The translations under genes were made by a program, and so were the position numbers. From contig JBIQJY010000014.1 in assembly GCA_044507065.1 (NCBI GenBank), forward strand, positions 1 through 64,000: a stretch of DNA of 64,000 bases, written 5' to 3'. Shown here piece by piece: positions 42,803 to 51,954 of the stretch. The stretch is from SCN-69-37 sp044507065. Lineage in GTDB: Bacteria; Acidobacteriota; Vicinamibacteria; Vicinamibacterales; SCN-69-37. The notes below the pieces were generated by a model. That model worked only from the letters and a program-made list of their open reading frames with translations. It had not been told where the DNA came from and did no database searches. Each line of letters begins with the position of its first letter. Position 1 is the stretch's first letter.

Positions 42803-45094
42803 GTGATCGTCCTACTCGTCCTCTCGCCGTTCGTGCTCGCCCCGATCGCCGCCCTTGTCGGCGCCCGGTGGCCCCGGCACGTGCGGTGGCTGGCGGTGTG
42901 GCCGGCCATTGCCGCCATCCTCTTCGAACATCTCCTGCGCCGGCACGTCGCCGTCGACGGCCCCATTGTCGTGTCGCTGCCGTGGGCGTCGAGTCTCGGC
43001 CTGACACTGCAGTTCCACCTGGACGGCCTCGGGCTCGTCTTCGCGCTGATGATCACCATCATCGGCGCACTCATCGTGCTCTATGCCTCGGCGTATCTCG
43101 AGAAGCACCGCGACCTCGGCCGGTTCATGGCCACGCTGTTTCTCTTCATGGGAGCGATGCTCGGCGTCGTCCTTGCCGACAACCTGTTTGCCCTGTTCGT
43201 CTTCTGGGAGCTGACGGGATTCGCGTCGTATCTGTTGATCGGGTTCGAGCACGACAAGGCGTCGGCGCGCGCCGCTGCGCAGCAGGCGTTGATCGTGACC
43301 GGTGCCGGCGGCCTCGCGCTGCTTGCCGCCGCGGTCATCCTGGGGCAGATGACCGGCGCCACGGCGCTCTCGGAAATTCTCGGTGCCGGATTCGCCGCGC
43401 GCGGCCACGCGCTCTATCCGGCCTGCGCGGCGCTCATCATGCTGGCCGCCTTCACGAAGTCGGCGCAGTTCCCGCTGCACTTCTGGCTGCCCAACGCCAT
43501 GGCCGCCCCCACGCCGGTCAGCGCGTATCTGCACTCCGCGACCATGGTGAAGGCCGGCGTGTACCTGCTGGCGCGGATGTCGCCAATCCTGGGTGGCACG
43601 GAGTTCTGGACCACGACGCTGGTTGCGGTGGGCGCCATCACGATGGTGGGCGCGTCGTGGCGGGCGGTGCAGGAAACCGACCTCAAGCGCGTGCTGGCGT
43701 ATTCGACGGTCGGCGCACTGGGCTCGCTCGTGTTGATGATCGGGATCGACACGCCGGCCGCCTTCGTCGCGGCCATCGTGTACATGATCGCGCACGCCTG
43801 CTACAAGGGCGCGTTGTTCATGGTGGCGGGTGCCATCGATCACGAGACGGGCACGCGCGATGTGCGGGCGCTGTCCGGGCTGCGTCACGGCATGCCGAAG
43901 ACGGCGGTGGCATCGGGCCTGGCCGCGGCGTCGATGATGGGCCTGCCGCTCTTCTTCGGGTTCTTCGGCAAGGAACTCTTCTACGAAGCCGAGTGGGGTC
44001 ACGATCGCATGCCAAGCTTGCTGCTCGGCGTGACCGTCGTGGCCAACGCGCTGACCGGGATGGCGGGCCTCGTGGCCGGCGTGTCGCCGTTTGTCGGGCG
44101 GCGGGCCGAGCCGTTTGCCGGCGTGCACGAACCCGCCTGGGGCTTCTGGCTGGGACCGGCGCTGCTCTCGTCGGCGGGCGTCGTGTTCTGCCTCGTTCCC
44201 TCGATCGTGGCCGGGCCGATCGCGCTCGCGTCCGCGTCGCTGACGCGTGTATTCGTTCCCGTCCACCTCGCGCTGTGGCACGGCATCACCCCCGTGCTGC
44301 TGCTGAGCGTCCTCACGCTGGTCCTGGCCGGCCTGCTGTACACCCAGCGCGGTTTCCTGCAGCGGGGCAGCCTGCCGGGATCGCTCCGCAGCGATCAGCG
44401 CTATCTGTGGCTGATTGGACTCTTCGATCGCATCAGCGCCGCGATCTCGCCCATCCTCCAGTTCGGCTCGCTGCGCTTTTACGTCCTCGTGCAGATCGTG
44501 GTGACCGGCCTGCTCGTGGGGTTCGCACTGGTCGTGGGCGGCGGCGGCTGGACCTACGCGCGGGTCACCAACGTCCTGCCGCACGAGGCGCTGATTGCCA
44601 TCCTCATCTGCGTGGCCGCCGTCATGGCCGCGCGCGCTACGTCGAGCATGCGGGCCGTGCTCTCGCTCGGCGCGGTCGGGTATGGCGTCGCCACGATGTT
44701 CGTCATGTTCGGTGCGCCGGACCTGGCGATGACACAGTTCTCGGTCGAGACGCTGACGGTTGTCATCTTCGTCCTCGTCTTCCGCACGTTCGGCTCGTTT
44801 GCCCACCTGTCATCGCGCCTCGTGCGCACACGCGACGCGATCATCGCCGCGTCGGTGGGCGCACTGGTCAGCACGCTGGTGCTGCTCGTCGGCACCGGTG
44901 GCCAGGTGTCGAGGCTGTCGGACTATTTCGTCGAGGCGGGGCCCCTGCTGGCGCACGGTCGCAACATCGTCAACGTGATCCTGGTCGACTTCCGCGCGTT
45001 CGACACCATGGGGGAGATCACGGTGCTGGCCATTGCGGCCGTCGGCGTGCACGCGCTTCTGCGCATCGGCGCCGATGAACGGAGGCGGTCGTGA
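42803..45094 (+). CDS. mrpA: Na+/H+ antiporter Mrp/Mnh subunit A
   Basis: 763 residues from GTG 42803. About twenty membrane segments include a complex-I ND5-like proton channel with FVFWELTGFASYLLIGF, KSAQFPLHFWLPNAM, APTPVSAYLHSATMVKAGVYL and LKRVLAYSTVG. The C-terminal part has the MrpA-specific DUF4040-like region (ATMFVMFGAPDLAMTQF). It is the large subunit of the seven-part antiporter that exchanges Na+ or other cations for H+. The next gene overlaps its stop. Confidence 0.93.
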   Translation: MIVLLVLSPFVLAPIAALVGARWPRHVRWLAVWPAIAAILFEHLLRRHVAVDGPIVVSLPWASSLGLTLQFHLDGLGLVFALMITIIGALIVLYASAYLEKHRDLGRFMATLFLFMGAMLGVVLADNLFALFVFWELTGFASYLLIGFEHDKASARAAAQQALIVTGAGGLALLAAAVILGQMTGATALSEILGAGFAARGHALYPACAALIMLAAFTKSAQFPLHFWLPNAMAAPTPVSAYLHSATMVKAGVYLLARMSPILGGTEFWTTTLVAVGAITMVGASWRAVQETDLKRVLAYSTVGALGSLVLMIGIDTPAAFVAAIVYMIAHACYKGALFMVAGAIDHETGTRDVRALSGLRHGMPKTAVASGLAAASMMGLPLFFGFFGKELFYEAEWGHDRMPSLLLGVTVVANALTGMAGLVAGVSPFVGRRAEPFAGVHEPAWGFWLGPALLSSAGVVFCLVPSIVAGPIALASASLTRVFVPVHLALWHGITPVLLLSVLTLVLAGLLYTQRGFLQRGSLPGSLRSDQRYLWLIGLFDRISAAISPILQFGSLRFYVLVQIVVTGLLVGFALVVGGGGWTYARVTNVLPHEALIAILICVAAVMAARATSSMRAVLSLGAVGYGVATMFVMFGAPDLAMTQFSVETLTVVIFVLVFRTFGSFAHLSSRLVRTRDAIIAASVGALVSTLVLLVGTGGQVSRLSDYFVEAGPLLAHGRNIVNVILVDFRAFDTMGEITVLAIAAVGVHALLRIGADERRRS

Positions 45095-45477
45095 AGTCGT
45101 TGATCCTGCGGGCCGGCACGCGCGTGCTGATGCCGCTCATGCTGCTGTTCGCGCTGTTCATGCTCGCGCGCGGCCACAACCACCCGGGCGGCGGGTTCGT
45201 GGCCGGCCTGGTCGTGGCGGCGGCCTTCGCGCTCCAGGCATTCGCCTTCGGCGTGCCGGCGGCCCGGCGCGCCCTGATGGTCGACCCGGAGCGGCTGCTG
45301 GGCATCGGCCTGCTCGTCGCGCTGTTCACCGGCCTGTCGTCCGGCCTTGCCGGTCGACCCTTCCTGACGTCGCTCTGGTGGAGCGGGATCGGCACGCCGC
45401 TCTTCTTCGACATCGGCGTGTTTCTCGTCGTCATCGGCGTCGTGCTGACCATGACGTTCACCCTGGCCGAGGACTGA
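45091..45477 (+). CDS. mrpB: Na+/H+ antiporter Mrp/Mnh subunit B
   Basis: 128 residues with about four membrane segments, starting at a GTGA overlap with mrpA. The MnhB signature HNHPGGGFVAGLV is near residue 30. The short length is normal for the family. Confidence 0.92.
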   Translation: MKSLILRAGTRVLMPLMLLFALFMLARGHNHPGGGFVAGLVVAAAFALQAFAFGVPAARRALMVDPERLLGIGLLVALFTGLSSGLAGRPFLTSLWWSGIGTPLFFDIGVFLVVIGVVLTMTFTLAED

Positions 45478-45479
45478 GC

Positions 45480-45830
45480 ATGGAACTCGTCCTCGCCCTC
45501 GTGGCCGGCGTCCTGTACGCGACGGGTCTCTACCTGATGCTCCGTCGCCGGCTGGCCCAGTTGATCATCGGGATCGGACTGCTGTCGAACGGCACCAACA
45601 TCCTGATCTTCACGGCCGGCGGGCTGACGCGGGCCCATCCGCCCGTCGTGCCCGACGGGGCTGAACTGCTGGTCCAGCCCTACGCCGACCCCATGCCGCA
45701 GGCGCTCATCCTGACGGCGATCGTGATCGGCTTCGGCGTGATGGTGTTCACGCTGGTGCTCGCGCATCGCGTGCACCAGTCGCTTGGCACCGACGACGTG
45801 GACGAGATTGGAACGGGGCAGGGCCGATGA
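45480..45830 (+). CDS. mrpC: Na+/H+ antiporter Mrp/Mnh subunit C
   Basis: 116 residues from ATG 45480, 2 bp after mrpB. It is NuoK-like with three membrane segments and the MrpC motif GIGLLSNGTNILIF, then DPMPQALILTAIVIGFG. It contributes to the ion path of the complex. The stop overlaps mrpD. Confidence 0.92.
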   Translation: MELVLALVAGVLYATGLYLMLRRRLAQLIIGIGLLSNGTNILIFTAGGLTRAHPPVVPDGAELLVQPYADPMPQALILTAIVIGFGVMVFTLVLAHRVHQSLGTDDVDEIGTGQGR

Positions 45831-47311
45831 GGCTGGTGCTTCCCATCGCGGTGCCGCTCTTCACGGCGGCCGTGCTGCTGCTCGCGCCGGCGCGCCCGCT
45901 CCTGCAGCGCTGGATAGCGTTTGCCGGCTCGCTCACGCAGCTGGCCTGCGCGCTCGTGCTGTTTGCCGCCGTCCAGCGTGACGGCTACGTCGTGGCCCAG
46001 ATGGGCGACTGGGCCGCGCCGTTCGGCATCACCCTCGTGGCCGATGTCTTCACGTCGATCCTCGTCGTCGCGGTGGGGATCGTCGGCGTGACGGTCTGCA
46101 CCGCCTCGTTTGCGGGCGTCGATCCGAGGCGCGAGGCCTACGGCTACCACCCGCTCCTGCAGGTGCTGCTGATGGGGGTCGCCGGCGCGTTCCTCACCGG
46201 GGACCTCTTCAACCTGTACGTCTGGTTCGAAGTGATGCTGCTGGCGTCATTCGTGCTGATGGCGCTGCACCGGACGCACGCGCAGGTGGGCGCCGCCTTC
46301 AAGTACGTCACGATCAACCTGCTGGCATCGGCGGTCTTCCTGACCAGCCTGGGGCTGCTCTATGGCGATGCCGGTACGCTCAACATGGCCGACCTTGCCG
46401 CCATCTGGCCGCAGCGCGATGCGCCGGTGCTCGACCTGGTGCTGGCCATGCTGCTGCTCACGGCGTTCAGCGTGAAGGCGGCACTCTTTCCCTTGTTCTT
46501 CTGGCTTCCGACGTCCTACCCGCTGCTGCCGGCACCGATTGGCGCCGTCTTCGCCGGGCTGCTGACGAAGGTCGGCGTGTACTCGCTCATCCGCGTGTTC
46601 TCCCTGATGTTTCTCCCGGCCGGGTCGCTCGCGGTGAGCGTGCTGTTGTGGCTGTCGGTGGCCACGATGATCGTCGGCCTCATGGGGGCGCTCGCCCAGG
46701 GCGACTTCCGGCGCGTGCTGGCGTTCAACCTGGTCGGCCACATCGGCTACACCACCGTGGGCATTACCATCGGGACGCAGGCGGCGCTGGCCGGGTCCAT
46801 CCTGTACATCGTTCACCACATCATGGTCATCACGGCGCTGTTCTTCGTGAGCGGCATCCTGCTGCAACTGCGCCGGACCACCGACTTGAACGTGCTCGGT
46901 TCCGTCTACCGCGATCACCCAGGGACGGCGGTCATGGCGATGATTCCGCTGTTCTCATTGGCCGGCTTGCCGCCGCTGTCGGGGTTCCTCGGCAAGCTCG
47001 CCATCGTGCAGGGCCTGTTCGGGGCCGGCGCGTATGGTGTGGGTGCCGTCGTGCTCGTCGTCGGCCTGCTGACGCTGCTGTCGATGGCCAGGTTGTGGGA
47101 CGAGGCGTTCTGGAAGCCGTCGCCCAAGGCGGCCATGGCGCCCCGTCCGGCGCCCGCGCTCGTGCTGCCGGTCGTGGTGCTGAGTCTGCTCATCCTCGGC
47201 GTGACGGTTGGCGCCGACCCGCTGTACCGGATGACGAGTCGCGCGGCGGGGCAGTTGCTCAATCCGGGCGGGTACATCCAGGCCGTGCTCGGGGAAAGGA
47301 CGGCGCCGTAA
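45827..47311 (+). CDS. mrpD: Na+/H+ antiporter Mrp/Mnh subunit D
   Basis: 494 residues, ND4/ND2-like. The proton-channel segments include YVWFEVMLLASFVL, AAFKYVTINLLAS, KAALFPLFFWLP, TKVGVYSLIRVF and FRRVLAFNLVGHIGYT. The length fits the family. It overlaps mrpC by 4 bp and mrpE follows with no gap. Confidence 0.93.
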   Translation: MRLVLPIAVPLFTAAVLLLAPARPLLQRWIAFAGSLTQLACALVLFAAVQRDGYVVAQMGDWAAPFGITLVADVFTSILVVAVGIVGVTVCTASFAGVDPRREAYGYHPLLQVLLMGVAGAFLTGDLFNLYVWFEVMLLASFVLMALHRTHAQVGAAFKYVTINLLASAVFLTSLGLLYGDAGTLNMADLAAIWPQRDAPVLDLVLAMLLLTAFSVKAALFPLFFWLPTSYPLLPAPIGAVFAGLLTKVGVYSLIRVFSLMFLPAGSLAVSVLLWLSVATMIVGLMGALAQGDFRRVLAFNLVGHIGYTTVGITIGTQAALAGSILYIVHHIMVITALFFVSGILLQLRRTTDLNVLGSVYRDHPGTAVMAMIPLFSLAGLPPLSGFLGKLAIVQGLFGAGAYGVGAVVLVVGLLTLLSMARLWDEAFWKPSPKAAMAPRPAPALVLPVVVLSLLILGVTVGADPLYRMTSRAAGQLLNPGGYIQAVLGERTAP

Positions 47312-47782
47312 ATGCTGCTCGCCAACCTGCTGCTCGCATTGACCTGGACGGCTCTTCAGGGATCGTTGTCGCTGGGGAACCTGCTCATCGGCTACGGCCT
47401 CGGCTACCTCGTCCTGCAGCTGCTCAGCCGCGGCGGCGTGCTGCCCGTGCGCTACATGGGCAAGGTCGGCACGTTCATCGGCCTGTTCGCCTACTTCACG
47501 TACGAACTCGTCCTGGCCAACATCAGGCTGACGGTCGACGTCGTGAGCCCGCGGAACCGGATGCGGCCGGGCGTCATCCGGCTGCCGCTCGACGTCACGT
47601 CCGACGGCGAGATCCTGCTGCTGTCGGCGATGATCAACCTCACGCCGGGCAGCGTCGCGCTCGACGTGACCGACGATCGCCGGACGATGTACGTGCACGT
47701 GCTGCACATGGAGACGCCCGAGAAGAGCCGCGAGGAAATCAAGACCGGCTTCGAGCGGCGCGTCCTGCAGCTGTTCCGCTAG
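47312..47782 (+). CDS. mrpE: Na+/H+ antiporter Mrp/Mnh subunit E
   Basis: 156 residues, starting on the base after the mrpD stop. N-terminal membrane segments precede a cytoplasmic MnhE domain (GVIRLPLDVTSDGEILLLS, NLTPGSVALDVTDDRR, VHVLHMETPE). It is an essential accessory subunit of the antiporter. Confidence 0.92.
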   Translation: MLLANLLLALTWTALQGSLSLGNLLIGYGLGYLVLQLLSRGGVLPVRYMGKVGTFIGLFAYFTYELVLANIRLTVDVVSPRNRMRPGVIRLPLDVTSDGEILLLSAMINLTPGSVALDVTDDRRTMYVHVLHMETPEKSREEIKTGFERRVLQLFR

Positions 47783-47803
47783 TCCGGCAGGGTGGAGGAA
47801 TCC

Positions 47804-48064
47804 ATGTTCGAAACCGTGGCCAATGTCGTGCTCTTCGTCCTGGCGGTCGCGGCGCTGCTGTCGTTCGTGCGCCTGATCCGCGGCCCGTCGCTGCCCGATC
47901 GCGTGGTGGCGATGGATCTGCTGGGCACGCTGACTGTCGGCCTGCTCGTCGTGGGCGCCGCGGTGGCCGACGAACGTGCGTTTCTCGACGCGGCCATCAT
48001 CATCGCGCTCATCGGCTTCGTCAGCAACATCGCCTACGCGCGGTTCATCGAGGGGAAGGGCTGA
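47804..48064 (+). CDS. mrpF: Na+/H+ antiporter Mrp/Mnh subunit F
   Basis: 86 residues from ATG 47804, chosen because GGAGG lies 7 nt upstream; GTG 47792 would begin before that site. Three membrane segments with the MrpF motif RGPSLPDRVVAMDLLGT. It overlaps mrpG by one base. Confidence 0.92.
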   Translation: MFETVANVVLFVLAVAALLSFVRLIRGPSLPDRVVAMDLLGTLTVGLLVVGAAVADERAFLDAAIIIALIGFVSNIAYARFIEGKG

Positions 48065-48411
48065 TGATACTCGAGTGGATCACGATGGCCTTCTGGATCG
48101 TGGGAGCGACGCTCATCCTCCTCGCCGCCGTCGGCGTCCTGCGCATGCCGGACATCTTCACGCGGATGCAGGCGGCGGCCAAGGCCTCGACGATGGGGCT
48201 GGCCTGCCTGCTGATTGGCACCGCCATCGAGCTCGCCGACGGCGCGTCGGTGGCGCGCGCGATCAGCATCGCCGCCTTCATCATGCTGACCTCGCCCGTG
48301 GCGGCACACACCATTGCGCGTGCCGCGTACATCACCGACGTGCCGCTCTGGTCGGGCACGGCCGTCGATGAACGCAAGGAAGACGAGGCGAGGGACGCCG
48401 GCGCCGACTAG
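48064..48411 (+). CDS. mrpG: Na+/H+ antiporter Mrp/Mnh subunit G
   Basis: 115 residues with three membrane segments and the MnhG pattern LLAAVGVLRMPDIFTRMQAA, then KASTMGLACLLIG and TSPVAAHTIARAAY. It is the last gene of the operon. Its stop overlaps the convergent gene's stop by 4 bp. Confidence 0.92.
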   Translation: MILEWITMAFWIVGATLILLAAVGVLRMPDIFTRMQAAAKASTMGLACLLIGTAIELADGASVARAISIAAFIMLTSPVAAHTIARAAYITDVPLWSGTAVDERKEDEARDAGAD

Positions 48412-49211
48412 TCGAGGCCGCGGCCCGCGCGGTGCCAGGGCCAGCGGCCCTGCGCGACGTTCGACAGCGTGCGGCTCGGATTCAGGCCGATGCGTGCGGC
48501 TGCGCGAAGGATGCGATTCTGCGTCCAGCGCTCGATGCGCGTGACGAAATAGCGGTCGACCGCGTCCTCCGCCACCATGAAGCCCAGCGCGCCCACCGGC
48601 GTCACCACGTGATCGACCCAGCCGGTCGTGTTCTCGCGCAGCCCGACGTTGCCGATCGAGGCCTCGCTCATGGGGCCGAATTCGAACTGCAGGCTGTAGC
48701 TGGCCGCCCAGGCCAACGCGCGCCCGCGACTGCTCCAGTACTCGCGCGAGAACCCGAGGGATGGATCGTGCGCGCCGTCCTCGTGGTCCAGCCAGATGAA
48801 CCCGGCCGCCGCACCGTGGATCGGATGGCCGACGTAGTTGACCATCCACCCGTCGCCATCGCCCCAGGTGCCGGGCACCTTCACCGAACGGCGATAGTCA
48901 GCGAAGAAGGGGCCGCCGAGTTCACGGCGCGTCTTCTCCTGGAACGCGATCCGCGTCGAGTGCTCGATCATCAGCAGGCGCAGCGAATCGGTGACGGCCC
49001 CGCGCCACGTCGGGGGACCGGGAGGGATCTGGTCGGGGGCGACCTGCGCGTCGGTCACGGACGCCGGGTCGACGGGCGCCGCACCGTCGTCGCGTTCGCT
49101 GAAGTCGAACGCGACGTCGAACAGCGGCTCCTGCGCAGCCGGCCGCGACGTGCCGGCCGTCAGGCCGAGCGTGAGCGCCATGCAGCACAGGATGGATGCC
49201 CGTGAGTGCAT
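48408..49211 (-). CDS. Secreted protein, possibly DUF3943-like
   Basis: 267 residues with a signal peptide (LCCMALTLGLTAGTSRPAAQ). The middle has GGPFFADYRRSVKVPG, WMVNYVGHPIHGAAAGF and FEFGPMSEASIGNVG. The VNYVGHP motif resembles that of DUF3943 proteins, thought to be envelope-associated, but I cannot confirm it. The C-terminus is basic. No catalytic motif is visible. It is convergent with the Mrp operon. Confidence 0.65.
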   Translation of the reverse strand: MHSRASILCCMALTLGLTAGTSRPAAQEPLFDVAFDFSERDDGAAPVDPASVTDAQVAPDQIPPGPPTWRGAVTDSLRLLMIEHSTRIAFQEKTRRELGGPFFADYRRSVKVPGTWGDGDGWMVNYVGHPIHGAAAGFIWLDHEDGAHDPSLGFSREYWSSRGRALAWAASYSLQFEFGPMSEASIGNVGLRENTTGWVDHVVTPVGALGFMVAEDAVDRYFVTRIERWTQNRILRAAARIGLNPSRTLSNVAQGRWPWHRAGRGLD

Positions 49212-49225
49212 GGCGCCATTTTATG

Positions 49226-49260
49226 AAAAAGGCGGAAAGCCCGGCCAGCACTGGCCGGGC
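49226..49260 (-). terminator. Intrinsic terminator after the carboxylesterase
   Basis: GCCCGGCCAG and CTGGCCGGGC form a perfect inverted repeat (9-bp stem, 4-nt loop). On the minus strand it is followed by a T-rich run ending TTTTT. It is the strongest intrinsic terminator in the window and lies 12 bp past the esterase stop. Confidence 0.85.
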
Positions 49261-49272
49261 GCCAGCGTCCGG

Positions 49273-50856
49273 CTACCGCGCCGCCCGTGCGCGCGCCTCG
49301 GCGCGATCGAAGAGCTCGTAACGCGACCGGTGCTGCTCGTCCTCGGCCGCCGACGTCTCGCGGATACGCAGGACCTGGCGCGTGCCCGCGTTCCACGCGG
49401 GCCAGGCCGCCACGCCTTCGCCATTGGGATCGCCGGTCCGTGCGAAGTTGGTCCACCAGGTGACCATGTCTCCGGCCACGGCGCGATCGACCGGGCGCCA
49501 CGGCAGCGGTCGGGCATCGAGCGCGTCGAAGACGAACTCGATGTCGGTGGCGTGCGCGGCGCCGGGATCGTCGGGCGACGGGTCGCCGTCGGGCGTCGGC
49601 ACGACGTGGTCGAACAGGTAGCGGTAGACGGGCGCGCCGCCTGTGGCCGCGTGCATCTCGATCCACTTCCACGTGTTGTAGCCGATGAACGTATCGCTGG
49701 CGAGCGCCGTCGACGCGAGTGTGGCCTCGCGGTCATTGCGTGCCGGATAGGCCTCGAGCGCCTCGGTGGTGTCTTCGGGGAACGCCTCGCGGAGTTGCGT
49801 GCGCAGCTGGGCGACCGTCGTCGGCGGCCGCTTGCTCTCGGCGGAGTTCCAGCCCGCGAGCAGCGGCACCTGCCGCTGGCGGCCGGCGGCAAACACATCG
49901 ACCGGGTCTTCGGCCAGCACATAGCCGTCGAGGATTGGCGCGAACCGCGTGGGGTTCGGGCCGATGGCGCCGACGAGATCCGCCGGAGCGACAGCCCGCA
50001 GCTCGGCGAGCGACGTGGCGTTGACCGCCGTGGCAAGTGCTGCACCGTCGGCTTCGGCCTGCGCGAGCGGGACGAGCGGCAGCGAGCGGCGCGAGAAGTA
50101 GGCGCCGCTCTGCCCGATGGCGCGGTTGAAGAGACCTGCGGTCAGCGGCGAGGCCATCAGCGCGCTCACCGAGAACGACCCGGCCGATTCGCCGAAGATC
50201 GTCACGTTGGCGGCATCGCCGCCGAAGGCCCCGATGTTGTCCTGGACCCAGCGCAGCGCCGCGATCTGGTCCATCAGTCCGTAGTTGCCCGACGCCTGGT
50301 GGGGCGATTCGGCCGAGAGTTCCGGATGCGCGAGAAAGCCGAGCACGCCGAGGCGGTAGTTGATCGCCACGAGCACCACGCCGCGCTCCGCGATGGCCGT
50401 GCCTTCGTGTCGACCCTCGTCGCTGGCACCGGCGAAGAAGCCGCCACCGTGGATCCACACCATGACCGGCAGACGCTCGTCCGGCGAGGTGGCTGGTGTC
50501 CAGACCGAGAGGTTGAGGCAGTCTTCGCTTTCCGCCGGACTCCTGAAGACCATGTCGGGGAACGGGGTGGTCTGCACGCAGCGGTTGCCGAATGCGGCCG
50601 CACTCCGGACGTCGCTCCATGGCGCGGCGGGTTCGGGCGCCGCCCAGCGCTTGCCCTCGACGGGCGGTGCCGCGTACGGAATGCCGAGGAACATCCGCAC
50701 GCCGGGCGCCGAGGCCGCGACGCCTTCGATCGTGCCGCCAGTCACCTCGACCTGAAGCGGATTGCTGGAGGGCGCCGGCCCACACGCGGCCACGGCCGTC
50801 AACGCCACGGCAAGCGCAGCGGCGGCCGCGCGACATGAGAAATCCGAATCGAACAC
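49273..50856 (-). CDS. Type-B carboxylesterase, lipoprotein
   Basis: 527 residues from GTG 50856, with AGGAG 8 nt upstream. A lipoprotein signal ends AVAACGPAPS, so the enzyme is probably membrane-anchored in the envelope. Carboxylesterase type B motifs: FLGIPYAAPPV, SEDCLNLSVWTP, the oxyanion IHGGGFF, the nucleophile Ser in FGESAGS (about residue 222) and a His/Asp region near AAHATDIEFVF. It hydrolyses carboxylic esters; natural substrates are unknown. Confidence 0.88.
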   Translation of the reverse strand: MFDSDFSCRAAAAALAVALTAVAACGPAPSSNPLQVEVTGGTIEGVAASAPGVRMFLGIPYAAPPVEGKRWAAPEPAAPWSDVRSAAAFGNRCVQTTPFPDMVFRSPAESEDCLNLSVWTPATSPDERLPVMVWIHGGGFFAGASDEGRHEGTAIAERGVVLVAINYRLGVLGFLAHPELSAESPHQASGNYGLMDQIAALRWVQDNIGAFGGDAANVTIFGESAGSFSVSALMASPLTAGLFNRAIGQSGAYFSRRSLPLVPLAQAEADGAALATAVNATSLAELRAVAPADLVGAIGPNPTRFAPILDGYVLAEDPVDVFAAGRQRQVPLLAGWNSAESKRPPTTVAQLRTQLREAFPEDTTEALEAYPARNDREATLASTALASDTFIGYNTWKWIEMHAATGGAPVYRYLFDHVVPTPDGDPSPDDPGAAHATDIEFVFDALDARPLPWRPVDRAVAGDMVTWWTNFARTGDPNGEGVAAWPAWNAGTRQVLRIRETSAAEDEQHRSRYELFDRAEARARAAR

Positions 50857-50952
50857 AGTGAGTCTCCTTGCCACATGAACGGGAAGCAGCATGTTACACC
50901 GTCGCCGGCTGGGCGTTCGGGCCGGGGAACGACGTTTGCAGACAAATGCCCC

Positions 50953-51801
50953 ATGCGCATTCTCATCTGCAACGACGACGGCATCCACAGCCCCGGGATT
51001 GCGGCCCTGGCCCGCGTGGCGCTCGACTTCGGAAGCGTGCGGGTGGTCGCCCCGGACATGGAGCAGTCCTCGATGGGCCATGCCGTCACACATTCGCGGC
51101 CGCTGTCGTACCGTCCGACGAAGATTGGCGATTTGACGGCTTACCGCGTCAACGGCACGCCAGCCGACTGCGTGGCCCTTGGCGCGCATCACTGGGAGAA
51201 GGTGGACGTCGTGCTCTCGGGCTGCAACATGGGGCTCAACCTCGGCAACTCGATCTGGCACTCGGGAACGCTCGCCGCCGCGAAGCAGGCCGCGCTGCTC
51301 GGCATGCGGGGCATTGCCCTGAGTGCGCCGGCCGGCCAGACCGAACCGGACTTCGAGACGCTCGAACCGTGGATCAGGCGCGTGCTGGAAACCCTGCTGC
51401 ACGGTGAGCCGATGCCGCTCGTCAACGTGAACCTGCCGCGCCATCCACGCGGCCTGATCTGGACGCGGGCGTCGGTCCGGCAATACGACGGCAGCATCGT
51501 CCCCACGCGGCACCCCCTGGGGCGCGAACTGTTCTGGTTCACGGTGCGCCCACTCGAGCCGGCCGAAGAGGGCACCGATCGCTGGGCCATCGAGCAGGGC
51601 TGGGTGTCGATGACGCCGCTGCGGCTCGACGTTACCGACAGGGACCAGCTCGGTCACCTGCGCGAGACCATGCCGCTCGACGAGGGTATGGCCGCCGTGG
51701 TCTCGCCGCCGACATCGTCGGAGGAAGCGGCCCGGTCCGTCCGGGAGGACGAAGCGCCCGTGTCGATCGACGCGACCGCCGAAACCGAGACGCACCGGTA
51801 G
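50953..51801 (+). CDS. surE: 5'/3'-nucleotidase SurE
   Basis: 282 residues from ATG 50953. Metal ligands are in CNDDGIHSPGI (Asp-Asp and Ser) and SGCNMGLNLGNSIWHSGT (Asn). The family motif VNGTPADCVALG is present. SurE dephosphorylates nucleoside monophosphates. A C-terminal extension of about 30 residues is acidic and low-complexity. It is transcribed divergently from the carboxylesterase. Confidence 0.93.
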   Translation: MRILICNDDGIHSPGIAALARVALDFGSVRVVAPDMEQSSMGHAVTHSRPLSYRPTKIGDLTAYRVNGTPADCVALGAHHWEKVDVVLSGCNMGLNLGNSIWHSGTLAAAKQAALLGMRGIALSAPAGQTEPDFETLEPWIRRVLETLLHGEPMPLVNVNLPRHPRGLIWTRASVRQYDGSIVPTRHPLGRELFWFTVRPLEPAEEGTDRWAIEQGWVSMTPLRLDVTDRDQLGHLRETMPLDEGMAAVVSPPTSSEEAARSVREDEAPVSIDATAETETHR

Positions 51802-51954
51802 TCCGCAGGCGGTCTGTCTCCAGTTCGAGACCCGGCGCGCTGACACGCGCGTCGGGAAGAACCGTGCTCAGGTGCCCGCCCGTTCCCGCGCGCCGCTGGT
51901 AGCGCCAGCGCGATCGCGAGTAGGATGGCGACGGGAAACAGGCGAGGAGGTCTG

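Noticed and set aside
50875..50952. Upstream extension of surE
   Set aside because: ATG 50953 gives the exact SurE N-terminus (RILICNDDG); the extension has no similarity.
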